Source: CAZUGA01 sp964619885 (GTDB lineage: Bacteria; Pseudomonadota; Gammaproteobacteria; Methylococcales; UBA1147). Taken from it: a stretch of DNA of 64,000 nucleotides. Below are positions 8,418 through 16,453 of this stretch, in pieces. Under the pieces are notes generated by a model. It had not been told where the DNA came from and searched no databases. It saw only the letters and a list, made by a program, of their open reading frames with translations. Position numbers and translations under genes: made by a program. Within the stretch, counting starts at the first letter, position 1; each line of letters begins with the position of its first letter. The stretch spans positions 1-64,000 of the forward strand of contig CAZUGA010000005.1 in NCBI GenBank assembly GCA_964619885.1, given 5' to 3'.

Positions 8418-10207
8418 TAACCAGTTTCCTGTATTTCGATGAATGTCTTATTAAAGTGCCGCCTAGTTTCACTGGATGCGATGTAGTGTTTGCAATCAAT
8501 GCTCTCTGAAAGGAGCTGAAAATCAAGATCGTCCCAAAATGTGGAGGTTTGCTGATTTTTCCTAGTTGGAATAAATAAAGCCTTCCACTCATTCACGTTC
8601 CATGTTCTTTCAAGCGCTGTAAGACAGTAATCCACAAACAGGTATTCAAGTTCTCGGCCAAGAATTCTACAACTTAACAAAAATGTATCTATTTCTGCTG
8701 ATTGGCCGAATCGTCTAGCGATTAGCACACCTGTCAATCCCAGATCCCCAAATTTATCACTCACATTTAAGGAAAATATAGCAGTACTAGGATCATCTTG
8801 CAGTGCAGCTATTTCTGGTGTCGAATAACGGCGTGTCGTAAGATTGAACTGATTCGTTTTCTGCGTCAATTGAGCTATTCGCGCTAATTCATGGTTATGT
8901 GCCCTATGGATGGAAGCACACATTTCAAGGCTATCAAGGTATTCATCAATATTCGAAAAGGACTTCTGCGCTAGATTTCGTTCTTCTTCTTGAAGGTAAA
9001 GCTTGGTACGATTACGATCTTCCTTACTGACCGTAAGAGTGTCAAATAACCCAGCTTTGTGCAGCAAGTCCGGGTAATTGTAGAGGCGCTCTGGAACTTG
9101 AATAACCTGTACTTCTGGTAATGACTGTTTTATCAGCTCACACTGCGCAGGATCGTCATCAATAAATACCAAACTATCCAAACCAAGATTCAATTCTTCC
9201 GCAAGAGCCGAGATGTTCGATGCTTTGTTATCCCAATTAATTTTCCACGCTGCAATATGTTCGCGTTTAAGTAAGCAATTTGGGTGGCTGTTCAATACAC
9301 TCCATACATCCTGCACATTGTTTTTGCTGCAAAGTGCTATAAGCACTCCTCGCTCAATCAGGTGCAGGATGCTTATCTGGAAGCGATAAAACGCTGTGCC
9401 AGGCCATTCGTTTGGGTCAAGTTGTATACCCTCGATGCCGTCTTCACCGACAACGCCTCCCCAAAGTGTATTGTCACAATCTAGTATAAGACACTTTTTC
9501 ACGTCGCCTTTTGAAACTCGAATCAAGCGACTGATCTCGGTCGCATAAAGGTTCAGAAATTCCAGTTTAAATGGTGCCTGTGATGTATACCAATAACGGT
9601 AATCGATACTCCGTTCTTCACCCAAAATTCTTACTAGTCGTTCCCAATCGACCAAAAAGATTCTTGAGGAACGCTCGGTAACAAATTTGCGAACATATTC
9701 GTTGAGTTTGCAGATTTCGTATTCCCTATCGGTGACATCATGTAATAAAGCGATGCCCTGTTCTCGGTAAAAAGGAGGAATAAATGTGTTTACCGCAATA
9801 AGAGAATTGGTTCTTTCAACGGCCAAATCAAAAAGTTCTCGTACCTTTTCAGACACGTTGACCGATGTCCAGCCTGGGGCATAACATGTTGGATCCAGGC
9901 GATCAAGCATAATGGACAACACGGTAATGTCGGGGGTGTTGGGATCCCTGCCCTGGTCTGGGCTTAAATTCAGTAGGTCCTGATAAATAGTGTCATAACC
10001 GCCGAAGCTAACTTGTGGGGAGATACCAGCTTGGTACATTCCGTACTTAAGGAACGGTTCTATGAGATCTATTGTAAAATTACGAAGTATACGTACTTTT
10101 CCTGTTCTATCCAGGGAGATATCTGCCGCGTCTGCGCGCTCAACATCGGCGATCAAAGATGAAAGATTCAAGTTTGAACTGCTTCCCAATAGTTCCTTGG
10201 ACATCAT
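8417..10207 (-). CDS. FkbH-like HAD-IIIC family protein
   Basis: A 596-residue FkbH-like protein. The HAD DxDxT signature is at D243-T247 in LDCDNTLWGG, followed by GVVGEDG and the later LVFIDDDPAQ; the C-terminal third (TQKTNQFNLTTRRY, LTGVLIARR) is the GNAT-like domain of the family. Residues 1-230 form an extra SGNH-like N-terminal region. Characterised FkbH proteins take a glyceryl group from 1,3-bisphosphoglycerate and load it, dephosphorylated, onto a carrier protein. The directly coupled ACP gene fits this. AAAGGAG lies ten bases before the first of two ATGs. Product here (glyceryl, lactyl or other) cannot be read from sequence. Confidence 0.88.
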   Translation of the reverse strand: MMSKELLGSSSNLNLSSLIADVERADAADISLDRTGKVRILRNFTIDLIEPFLKYGMYQAGISPQVSFGGYDTIYQDLLNLSPDQGRDPNTPDITVLSIMLDRLDPTCYAPGWTSVNVSEKVRELFDLAVERTNSLIAVNTFIPPFYREQGIALLHDVTDREYEICKLNEYVRKFVTERSSRIFLVDWERLVRILGEERSIDYRYWYTSQAPFKLEFLNLYATEISRLIRVSKGDVKKCLILDCDNTLWGGVVGEDGIEGIQLDPNEWPGTAFYRFQISILHLIERGVLIALCSKNNVQDVWSVLNSHPNCLLKREHIAAWKINWDNKASNISALAEELNLGLDSLVFIDDDPAQCELIKQSLPEVQVIQVPERLYNYPDLLHKAGLFDTLTVSKEDRNRTKLYLQEEERNLAQKSFSNIDEYLDSLEMCASIHRAHNHELARIAQLTQKTNQFNLTTRRYSTPEIAALQDDPSTAIFSLNVSDKFGDLGLTGVLIARRFGQSAEIDTFLLSCRILGRELEYLFVDYCLTALERTWNVNEWKALFIPTRKNQQTSTFWDDLDFQLLSESIDCKHYIASSETRRHFNKTFIEIQETG

Positions 10208-10229
10208 GTAGTTGTCGCTCCTTTACAAA

Positions 10230-10646
10230 CTATTCTTCAATAATTTCAATCAATCCAAATCCACTTATCATATAAAAGCTAACCAATTTATTTCCAAACA
10301 AGATTGCGGGCTTTTTCTCAGCGACGCAAAGCACTCTTATAGCATCATTCTTTATCGCCTGAATGGACATACTCGTATCTTCTGAGCGGTAGCACTGATG
10401 ATAGATCATTTCATTTGTATCGCGCAGTATAGTGTCAATAGGACTAGTACTTTGGCCATTTGTTGAATAAACCAGCTCTACCGCTGGCATTTTCGATGAA
10501 CGACACCATATCAAATAAACCTTTTGCAAAGGATCGTAGACTTCAGTACCAATGTCGTAGCCAAGACCAATCAAAAACTGGATTGCTTTTTCGGGTTTCT
10601 TTACCGCAAGTCCGAGATGGTCAAATACCAGACCGTAGCGTCCCAT
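10230..10646 (-). CDS. VOC (glyoxalase-fold) protein, methylmalonyl-CoA epimerase-like
   Basis: A 138-residue vicinal-oxygen-chelate protein. FDHLGLAVKKPEKAIQFL with His10, an internal VELVY glutamate, YHQCY histidine and the terminal IEIIEE glutamate give the four metal ligands of the methylmalonyl-CoA epimerase-like group. Such enzymes epimerise or isomerise acyl thioesters through an enediolate. Placed between a methyltransferase (one base upstream) and fkbH (22 bases downstream), it is likely to act on the ACP- or CoA-bound intermediate of the same pathway. Exact reaction unknown. Confidence 0.75.
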   Translation of the reverse strand: MGRYGLVFDHLGLAVKKPEKAIQFLIGLGYDIGTEVYDPLQKVYLIWCRSSKMPAVELVYSTNGQSTSPIDTILRDTNEMIYHQCYRSEDTSMSIQAIKNDAIRVLCVAEKKPAILFGNKLVSFYMISGFGLIEIIEE

Positions 10647-10647
10647 T

Positions 10648-11550
10648 TTACGCGCTCAAGGCATATGCAACGTTAACAGGCATTCGTTGTTCCACCGATT
10701 CTTCGAGGGACCTATTTTCATATGGGACTACCAGTTTATCCACAATCGAAAGACCTGATGATTTGATTAATTGTTCGAGGGAATCGACTGAATCGAATAG
10801 ATAAATATGGTCTATGGCGGGCGCATTGATACACGTTGTTATGTAAATAAAACTTTCTTTTTTTGCCAACGAACGAATGGTACGTAAAAACGCTCTTGGC
10901 TCCTCAACATGTTCAAGGACCTCGCCCATCACTATGGCGTCATATTGTCGGTGAGCCGTCCTTTCCCCTAGAAAATCTCTACAATACAGTTCGAAGTTTG
11001 CGAAATTGCCGAAGTAACCACTATCCAGAAGACTTCTTGTCAGCTCTATACTTTTGGGACTAATATCTATACCTTCAAAGAAATCGTATGCGGATTTCTG
11101 CATGGCGGATAACAGATATATCCCATGCCCCGGACCAATTTCAAGATACCTTCCAGTAGTTGTCGTCGGCACTTGCTGTAAAAAAAATCTACGCATCTGT
11201 CTATGGTTGGGCCATAGGAAGGAAGTGATCGCAAGTCCATACATATACATTTCCATATATTCGTCATTCATATATACCGAGGCAGCCACTTCCGCGTACG
11301 TTGAATATCTGTAGCGCTTGTGCTTTTGAAAGAAGAACTGTTCCCTCAGAGTATCTTTTACGATCAAGTCATAACATTGCCCCAAATACTCAATTGGTTG
11401 TCCGGCACCGATACAATAATCCAAATATGTCTCCAATATTTGAATTTCGTCATCGGTCATCGCACGCATAGACATGTCCAAAAATGCTCGTTGCATGGGG
11501 TTTGTTGTAACAATTACCCTGGTTAAGTCACCGAAAAGTTTCGATTCCAT
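10648..11550 (-). CDS. Class I SAM-dependent methyltransferase (acyl cluster)
   Basis: A 300-residue methyltransferase with an unusually long helical N-terminal region (residues 1-130, containing TDDEIQILETYLDYC) before motif I YLEIGPGHGI at 135-144. Further motifs are FFEGIDISPKSIELTR and the later IVMGEVLEHVEEPRAFLR. The stop codon is one base before the VOC start, indicating co-translation. It probably C- or O-methylates the carrier-bound acyl group or the target sugar; no substrate motif is visible. Confidence 0.8.
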   Translation of the reverse strand: MESKLFGDLTRVIVTTNPMQRAFLDMSMRAMTDDEIQILETYLDYCIGAGQPIEYLGQCYDLIVKDTLREQFFFQKHKRYRYSTYAEVAASVYMNDEYMEMYMYGLAITSFLWPNHRQMRRFFLQQVPTTTTGRYLEIGPGHGIYLLSAMQKSAYDFFEGIDISPKSIELTRSLLDSGYFGNFANFELYCRDFLGERTAHRQYDAIVMGEVLEHVEEPRAFLRTIRSLAKKESFIYITTCINAPAIDHIYLFDSVDSLEQLIKSSGLSIVDKLVVPYENRSLEESVEQRMPVNVAYALSA

Positions 11551-11561
11551 GAATTGCTAGA

Positions 11562-12143
11562 TTACTTTCTGATGATTTGAGTACTAGTGCGCGCTGGATT
11601 GCCAACCAATACCGTGTTTTCTGGGTAGGTACCTTTTACAACGGCGTTGGGTCCGATTGTACATTGGTCGCCTAGTGCCGTACCCCCCAGAATAACCGCG
11701 CCAGCACCTATCCAACATCCCTTACCAATCGTTATAGATTGAAGAAGATGATCAGGCTGCGGAGTCATCCTGTTGTCATTAGGCATGCCAGACTGGGTCA
11801 TGACGACAACCTTCGGTCCAAGATGTGTGTAGGCACCAATGTGCATTTCCCCTGCTCCGTAAAGAACGCAATCAGGGCCGATTACCACATGGTCATCGAT
11901 AACAACTTTTCCACCAAATTGGCACCATTCTCTACCACCACAGTGAATTATCGTATTACGTTGGATGGTAACGTTGGATCCGAGTTCAAGTCGCTCGGGG
12001 GACTTTACCAAGACTCTTGGTTCAACAGATAGCCATCGGGTCGAAAATTTCAGTAATCGAAGTGGTACGAATTCGATAATTCGCGAAACCCATAACGGCA
12101 ATGCAACCCCACTATTTAAAGGTCTACTAGGAACTCCACGCAT
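11562..12143 (-). CDS. Left-handed beta-helix (hexapeptide) acyltransferase
   Basis: A 193-residue transferase of the LbetaH/WbbJ type. Hexapeptide repeats run from about residue 50 to 180 (LELGSNVTIQRN, VVIDDHVVIGPD, ITIGKGCWIGAG, GDQCTIGPNAVV) and end with VLVGNPAR, the usual close of the fold. Family members transfer acetyl or longer acyl groups from CoA or ACP to sugars and related acceptors. It lies 11 bases upstream of the methyltransferase on minus. In this cluster it is the obvious candidate to move the ACP-bound acyl group to a glycan (inference). Confidence 0.85.
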   Translation of the reverse strand: MRGVPSRPLNSGVALPLWVSRIIEFVPLRLLKFSTRWLSVEPRVLVKSPERLELGSNVTIQRNTIIHCGGREWCQFGGKVVIDDHVVIGPDCVLYGAGEMHIGAYTHLGPKVVVMTQSGMPNDNRMTPQPDHLLQSITIGKGCWIGAGAVILGGTALGDQCTIGPNAVVKGTYPENTVLVGNPARTSTQIIRK

Positions 12144-12203
12144 TTCTTTGTCCCGTTTTTTGGTTACGCGGTAATTCCGCTAAGCACATCAAGGGGAAAT
12201 TTC

Positions 12204-13166
12204 CTAGACATTCATCGTTTTACGAAATAAATTGTACATCTGTTCGGCAATACTGAATGAAGTACAAAAAGCTGGCTTCAGCTTTAATGTGTAGGTTTTG
12301 TGTTGCCTGGTAATAGCACCCCATTTTTCTTTATAACGAACTAGTGACGGCTGGCTCTCGGAGGATGTCATCAGATTGAAACATTCGCTTCCGCTTTTCT
12401 TAGCCCAGTTGATAGCCTCATAGAGCAACGCGTCGGATGAGCCGAGATGCCGCAGTGAAAAATCTGTCCCGCCGTGCAAATAATATGTCGTTTGTTTGTG
12501 TCTCACGATTATAGCAAACCCTGCTATTTTATCGTCAGACCTGGCAATCATGCATCGTATGTAAGGTTTCGAGTCCGCAAGACTTATTAGCGAAGAATAG
12601 TATTTTTGATTATAGCGCAACGAACCACTATGACGCTTTATCGTCTCATTATAGATCGAATATAAAACGCTACTTTCGGTGGGGTCCGATACATCGTTTA
12701 TCGTGAGGTTGCTTCGCTGCGCCTTTTTTATGTCTCGACGCAACTTTTTCGACACTTTAGACAGATCCCAATTTTGCAGATCACAGATTGCCGTTTCCGG
12801 ATTACTCCGATAGGGCATTGCCAGCTCTTCAATGTCCTCATACGCGCTCACGGGAACCCTCAGGCAGTGGCAATCAAAAGGTGATCCGGAAAGATCCCAT
12901 TCATCGAGAACTTCTCGATCAAGTTTTCTATTTCCTACGAGCCCACCAACAGGAAATCCCAGGTAGCCAATTTTAAATGGCCCTACAGAAAACCTAGAGA
13001 TTGCCATTCCATAGTCTGCTGGCTTGCTCAAGCCATAACTAGTCCGGCAGTTGAATGCATTTTCTAATAATTCCTGCCATTCGCGACTGTGAAACAAAAC
13101 ACCGTTGGCACGGCAATACGCATCCCAGTTAGCAGGTGGATTTCGGCTAACTGAGATATCCGTCAT
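12204..13166 (-). CDS. GNAT/FemAB-like transferase
   Basis: A 320-residue protein of the FemAB-like GNAT (Acetyltransf_6) group. An N-terminal block GVLFHSREWQELLENAF is followed by a long linker and the C-terminal GNAT core MIARSDDKIAGFAIIVRHKQT, YYLHGGTDFSLRHLGSSDALLYEAINWA and FNLMTSSESQPSLVRYKEKWG, which carries the characteristic YLHGG..S and F..KWG motifs. Members attach amino acids to peptidoglycan or lipid precursors or act in exopolysaccharide loci. It is the first gene of the minus-strand acyl cluster, 60 bases ahead of the acyltransferase. Substrate unknown. Confidence 0.75.
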   Translation of the reverse strand: MTDISVSRNPPANWDAYCRANGVLFHSREWQELLENAFNCRTSYGLSKPADYGMAISRFSVGPFKIGYLGFPVGGLVGNRKLDREVLDEWDLSGSPFDCHCLRVPVSAYEDIEELAMPYRSNPETAICDLQNWDLSKVSKKLRRDIKKAQRSNLTINDVSDPTESSVLYSIYNETIKRHSGSLRYNQKYYSSLISLADSKPYIRCMIARSDDKIAGFAIIVRHKQTTYYLHGGTDFSLRHLGSSDALLYEAINWAKKSGSECFNLMTSSESQPSLVRYKEKWGAITRQHKTYTLKLKPAFCTSFSIAEQMYNLFRKTMNV

Positions 13167-13365
13167 GGTTTATGACTCTTATTCAATATTTCTAATCCCA
13201 CCGAATTAATACAGAAACGTATCCGTTATTCTATGCTATTCGGATTCCACCTGTGCGGTTAAACACCGCAAAATATTGAACGATTCATTAAAATATTAGC
13301 TTTCTAGGATTTCCTCGTCTTATAAAACGGCACCTAGACCTGACCCAGAACCCAATTACAATTGG

Positions 13366-14379
13366 TTAATTGAATGTTGTTCCCGGTGTCCCTGGTAAAC
13401 GTGGCATACTTTGTTTAGGGAAAGGCCCTGACAGGGCGTTTAAAAACGCGACAATATCGACGATTTGATCCTTGGTCAGCTTCTGGCCCAATTGGAGGGT
13501 ACCCATCAGCTCTACTGCTCTATTCAACGACTTAACCGATCCGTTATGGAAATACGGAGCTGTCAACGCTATATTTCGTAGCGTAGGAACTTTCCACATG
13601 TTGTTATCATTGCTTTTGCCTGTCACCTCGGCTAGCCCTTTATCCTTGGTCAATTTGTATTTAGACTGGAAAACTTTATTCGGGTGTAGCGGAAATTTCA
13701 TGAAAGTTCCGGGGCCGTTAAAGGCTGGACCACTGTGGCACCCGCCGCAACCCACTTCGGCGAACGTATTCATGCCGCGAACCTCTTGGTCAGTTAGCGC
13801 TTTTTTATTGCCCTTAACATATTTGTCATAGGCGCTATTTGGTGTAATCAAAGTTCGCTCGTAAGCCGCAATCGCCTTCGCTGCATTGTCCCGAGAAATA
13901 GAATTTGCGTCGCCAAATGCTTTCTGAAACAGTTCTGCATAACCCGGGATCGTTTTCAAGCGTGCCACGACATCATCCCAGCTCTTCATTCCCATTTCTA
14001 TTGGATTTGTCACCGGTCCTTGCGCTTGCGCCTCCAAACTAGGCGCTCGGCCATCCCAAAACTGAACTTCGTTGAACGCCGCATTCCATACTGTGGGTGC
14101 ACTGCGACCGCCGGTTTGTCCATCCACACCCATCGCGACCGCGCGATTATCCTCACCGCCCAACATTACATTGTGGCAGGAATTACACGAGACTGTACCT
14201 GTTGAAGATAAACGTGGGTCAAGAAATAGAATCCTACCCAAGTCAACTTTGGCTTTTGTTGTTGGGTTATCCGTGGGCTGTGGAGCCTTATTGGGTAGCG
14301 CTTCCCACTGACCAGCACCTGCCATTGTAGTCGCACCCGCCAAGATAAAAATTGTTAGAAACGATCGAAAGTTTAGCAT
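13366..14379 (-). CDS. Dihaem cytochrome c peroxidase (CcpA/MauG family)
   Basis: A 337-residue periplasmic protein with a signal peptide (cleavage near residues 20-23) and two haem c sites, CNSCH at 65-69 and CGGCH at 211-215. The segments GRILFLDPRLSSTGTVSC, APTVWNAAFNEVQFWDGR and the late VPTLRNIALTAPYFHNGS are standard for bacterial dihaem peroxidases, which reduce hydrogen peroxide with electrons from cytochrome c. Length is normal. A strong GAGGAGG five bases before the ATG supports the start. It is divergent from the iminopeptidase gene, with 96 bases between, and is probably monocistronic. Confidence 0.93.
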   Translation of the reverse strand: MLNFRSFLTIFILAGATTMAGAGQWEALPNKAPQPTDNPTTKAKVDLGRILFLDPRLSSTGTVSCNSCHNVMLGGEDNRAVAMGVDGQTGGRSAPTVWNAAFNEVQFWDGRAPSLEAQAQGPVTNPIEMGMKSWDDVVARLKTIPGYAELFQKAFGDANSISRDNAAKAIAAYERTLITPNSAYDKYVKGNKKALTDQEVRGMNTFAEVGCGGCHSGPAFNGPGTFMKFPLHPNKVFQSKYKLTKDKGLAEVTGKSNDNNMWKVPTLRNIALTAPYFHNGSVKSLNRAVELMGTLQLGQKLTKDQIVDIVAFLNALSGPFPKQSMPRLPGTPGTTFN

Positions 14380-14475
14380 TACATCCTCCTCGTTAGTTTT
14401 CTTAATCTTCTTAAATTCATAGCAGCAATTGCTGGTAAAATTCTAACCTGATTTCTTGCCGATGATAATACGCTT

Positions 14476-15432
14476 ATGCGATCTCTATATCCAGCCATAG
14501 AGCCCTTCACCACTCACTCGCTCACTGTAGATCAGCGCCATACACTTTATATAGAAGAATGTGGCAAACCGGATGGCATTCCCGTACTATTTCTCCACGG
14601 TGGACCTGGCGCAGGTTGCACACCAACGCATAGACAATTTTTTAACCCTGAACTTTACCGCATTATCCTTTTCGATCAACGCGGCTGCGGCAGGTCAACG
14701 CCGCACGCCGATCTTGTCGATAACACCACTGCCCATTTAGTCGCCGATATCGAAACAATCCGACGATATTTGAAAATTGATCGATGGCTGGTTTTCGGCG
14801 GGTCATGGGGTTCAACACTGGCATTGGCATACGCGGAAAAATTCAACGAAAAGGTATCGGGATTGATTCTTAGGGGCATCTTTCTTTGCCGCGACCAAGA
14901 CATACAATGGTTTTATCAACGCGGAACCGATCGATTTTTCCCCGACTACTGGCAAGACTATCTAAGACCAATTCCGCCTGATAAACGGAAAGACTTAGTC
15001 CGTGCCTACCATGAGCTACTCACCGGACCCGATGAGACGAAAAAATTGGAAGCCGCATTGGCTTGGTCTTTGTGGGAAGCTCGAACCGCAACCTTACTTC
15101 CGGATAAAACAATCCAGAACTTTTTTGCGCAAAAATCTGTTGCACTAAGTATGGCCCGAATCGAATGCCACTACTTTATTAATCAGACGTTTTTGGAGCC
15201 AAACCAATTACTCTTAAATGCCAACGCTATAACAAATATTCCGGGGATAATAGTACACGGCCGATATGATTCAATATGCCCAGTTGATCAAGCGTTCGCA
15301 CTAAGCGAAGTATGGCCTGGCGCGGAAACGGTAATAGTGCCAGACGCGGGCCATGCCGCAACTGAACCCGGGATCATACATGCATTAATTACCGCAACCG
15401 ATCGGTTTGCAAAACACGATGGAGATATCTGA
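14476..15432 (+). CDS. pip: Proline iminopeptidase
   Basis: A 318-residue alpha/beta hydrolase of the S33 family. The oxyanion block LHGGPGAGC, RIILFDQRGCGRSTPH, the nucleophile elbow GGSWGSTLALAYAE (Ser of GxSxG) and the late VHGRYDSICPV and DAGHAA (Asp and His of the triad) are all present, and length matches Pip. It removes N-terminal proline from peptides in the cytoplasm. The ATG follows a weak leader with no clear Shine-Dalgarno. It stands alone upstream of the pilA promoter region. Confidence 0.93.
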   Translation: MRSLYPAIEPFTTHSLTVDQRHTLYIEECGKPDGIPVLFLHGGPGAGCTPTHRQFFNPELYRIILFDQRGCGRSTPHADLVDNTTAHLVADIETIRRYLKIDRWLVFGGSWGSTLALAYAEKFNEKVSGLILRGIFLCRDQDIQWFYQRGTDRFFPDYWQDYLRPIPPDKRKDLVRAYHELLTGPDETKKLEAALAWSLWEARTATLLPDKTIQNFFAQKSVALSMARIECHYFINQTFLEPNQLLLNANAITNIPGIIVHGRYDSICPVDQAFALSEVWPGAETVIVPDAGHAATEPGIIHALITATDRFAKHDGDI

Positions 15433-15451
15433 TAGGGCAATCCACGCGATA

Positions 15452-15477
15452 TGTGACCTTGAACGTCACATTGTGAC
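15452..15477. promoter_or_regulatory. Clustered TGTGAC half-sites, possible enhancer upstream of pilA
   Basis: Three copies of the same hexamer lie in alternating orientation: TGTGAC at 15452, GTCACA at 15465 and TGTGAC at 15472; the last two form the perfect palindrome GTCACATTGTGAC. They sit ~157 bases upstream of the sigma-54 promoter of pilA, the usual place for an enhancer-binding protein such as PilR. A CRP-type reading is less good because the spacing differs. Could also be part of a terminator-like hairpin for pip. Confidence 0.4.
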
Positions 15478-15568
15478 AGGCTTCACTTTATACATCGCTT
15501 GTAATAACATTCAATCTTTCCTGATCCACCGATATTGACGCCCCGAAGATAATTAATTTATTATGTTT

Positions 15569-15581
15569 ATTCAATAAGTTA
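15569..15581 (+). promoter_or_regulatory. Possible IHF site
   Basis: ATTCAATAAGTTA matches the IHF consensus WATCAANNNNTTR at all but one defined position and lies in an AT-rich stretch between the enhancer-like repeats and the sigma-54 promoter, where DNA bending is typical. Confidence 0.3.
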
Positions 15582-15633
15582 ATGGTTTGTTAATTTCGCT
15601 ACAAAACAACACGGCCTTGCAAACATTTGTATC

Positions 15634-15649
15634 TGGCACGTTCCCTGCT
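15634..15649 (+). promoter_or_regulatory. Sigma-54 promoter of pilA
   Basis: TGGCACG at 15634-15640 and TGCT at 15646-15649 give the -24 GG and -12 GC dinucleotides with exactly ten bases between them, the invariant spacing for RpoN. Expected transcription start is near 15660, giving a ~55-base leader to pilA. PilA transcription from RpoN under PilSR control is known in pseudomonads and relatives. Confidence 0.85.
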
Positions 15650-15714
15650 CTAAGTCTGTCATGTTAAGCTATTGATGCTCAGCATAATCACCAACACATT
15701 ACGAGGCATAGTAA

Positions 15715-16278
15715 ATGAAAAAAGTACAACAAGGTTTTACATTAATCGAATTGATGATCGTGGTTGCGATTATCGGTATTTTGGCCGCCGTGGCTATTCC
15801 AGCTTATCAGGATTATACGATTCGCGCACAGGTTACAGAGGGATTGAATCTCGCTGGAGACGCCAAAACCGCGTACGCTGAATTTATAATGAACCGTGGT
15901 CGCGTGCCTACAGGCGCCGCAGGTGCACCCTTTAATGCATCGCTCGGTATAGCCACAGCCCAAAGTCTTTCCGGTAACTACGTAACTGGCGTACAAGGCC
16001 TCGCGAATGGTAGCATCCTGGTTACCTATGGAAACCAGGCCAATAATATTATTAATGGCTTAGCCCTCTCACTGTTCGCTGCGACGGATGTTGCACTTAC
16101 CGCGGCCCCAGGTGTTGCGGGCGGACCAACAACCAACGTCGCCTGGGTATGTGGTACTGCAGCGCCTCCTAATATAAACGGTGTGGCTAGAGTATTAGGA
16201 ACTGGGGTAGCACCAGGAGGAGCAGCCACGGGCACAACCCTTCCTAACAGATATCTACCTGCCGATTGCCGTCCGTAA
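15715..16278 (+). CDS. pilA: Type IV major pilin
   Basis: A 187-residue type IVa prepilin. The leader ends at Gly7, mature Phe follows ([28 protein letters not shown]), and Glu12 is Glu5 of the mature subunit. The C-terminal disulfide loop is bounded by C146 and C185 and ends with the usual [10 protein letters not shown]. The loop is long and rich in Gly, Ala, Pro and Thr ([13 protein letters not shown]), a plausible glycosylation region. PilD would cleave and methylate it at the inner membrane. Expression is from the sigma-54 promoter just upstream. A strong terminator follows, separating it from the two glycosyltransferase genes. Confidence 0.95.
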   Translation: MKKVQQGFTLIELMIVVAIIGILAAVAIPAYQDYTIRAQVTEGLNLAGDAKTAYAEFIMNRGRVPTGAAGAPFNASLGIATAQSLSGNYVTGVQGLANGSILVTYGNQANNIINGLALSLFAATDVALTAAPGVAGGPTTNVAWVCGTAAPPNINGVARVLGTGVAPGGAATGTTLPNRYLPADCRP

Positions 16279-16328
16279 ACGCAATGCGCTGCGAGCAATT
16301 TATTCTCGCAATTGGTTAGTAACAACGG

Positions 16329-16365
16329 GGCCACACCTTGTATTAGGTGTGGCCTTGCTTGTTTT
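16329..16365 (+). terminator. Rho-independent terminator of pilA
   Basis: GGCCACACCT (16329-16338) pairs perfectly with AGGTGTGGCC (16345-16354), with a six-base loop and a following T-rich tract TTGCTTGTTTT. Confidence 0.9.
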
Positions 16366-16453
16366 AAACATAAAACAAACTTTCCAATTCACCCGAAAGG
16401 GAGAAAATCTTGTCCAACGAGGGTAGAAACCTCGTTATCATTTTAGCGGTTAA

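Noticed and set aside
15452..15470. CRP site TGTGA-N-TCACA
   Set aside because: Spacer is nine instead of six bases, so it does not fit CRP.
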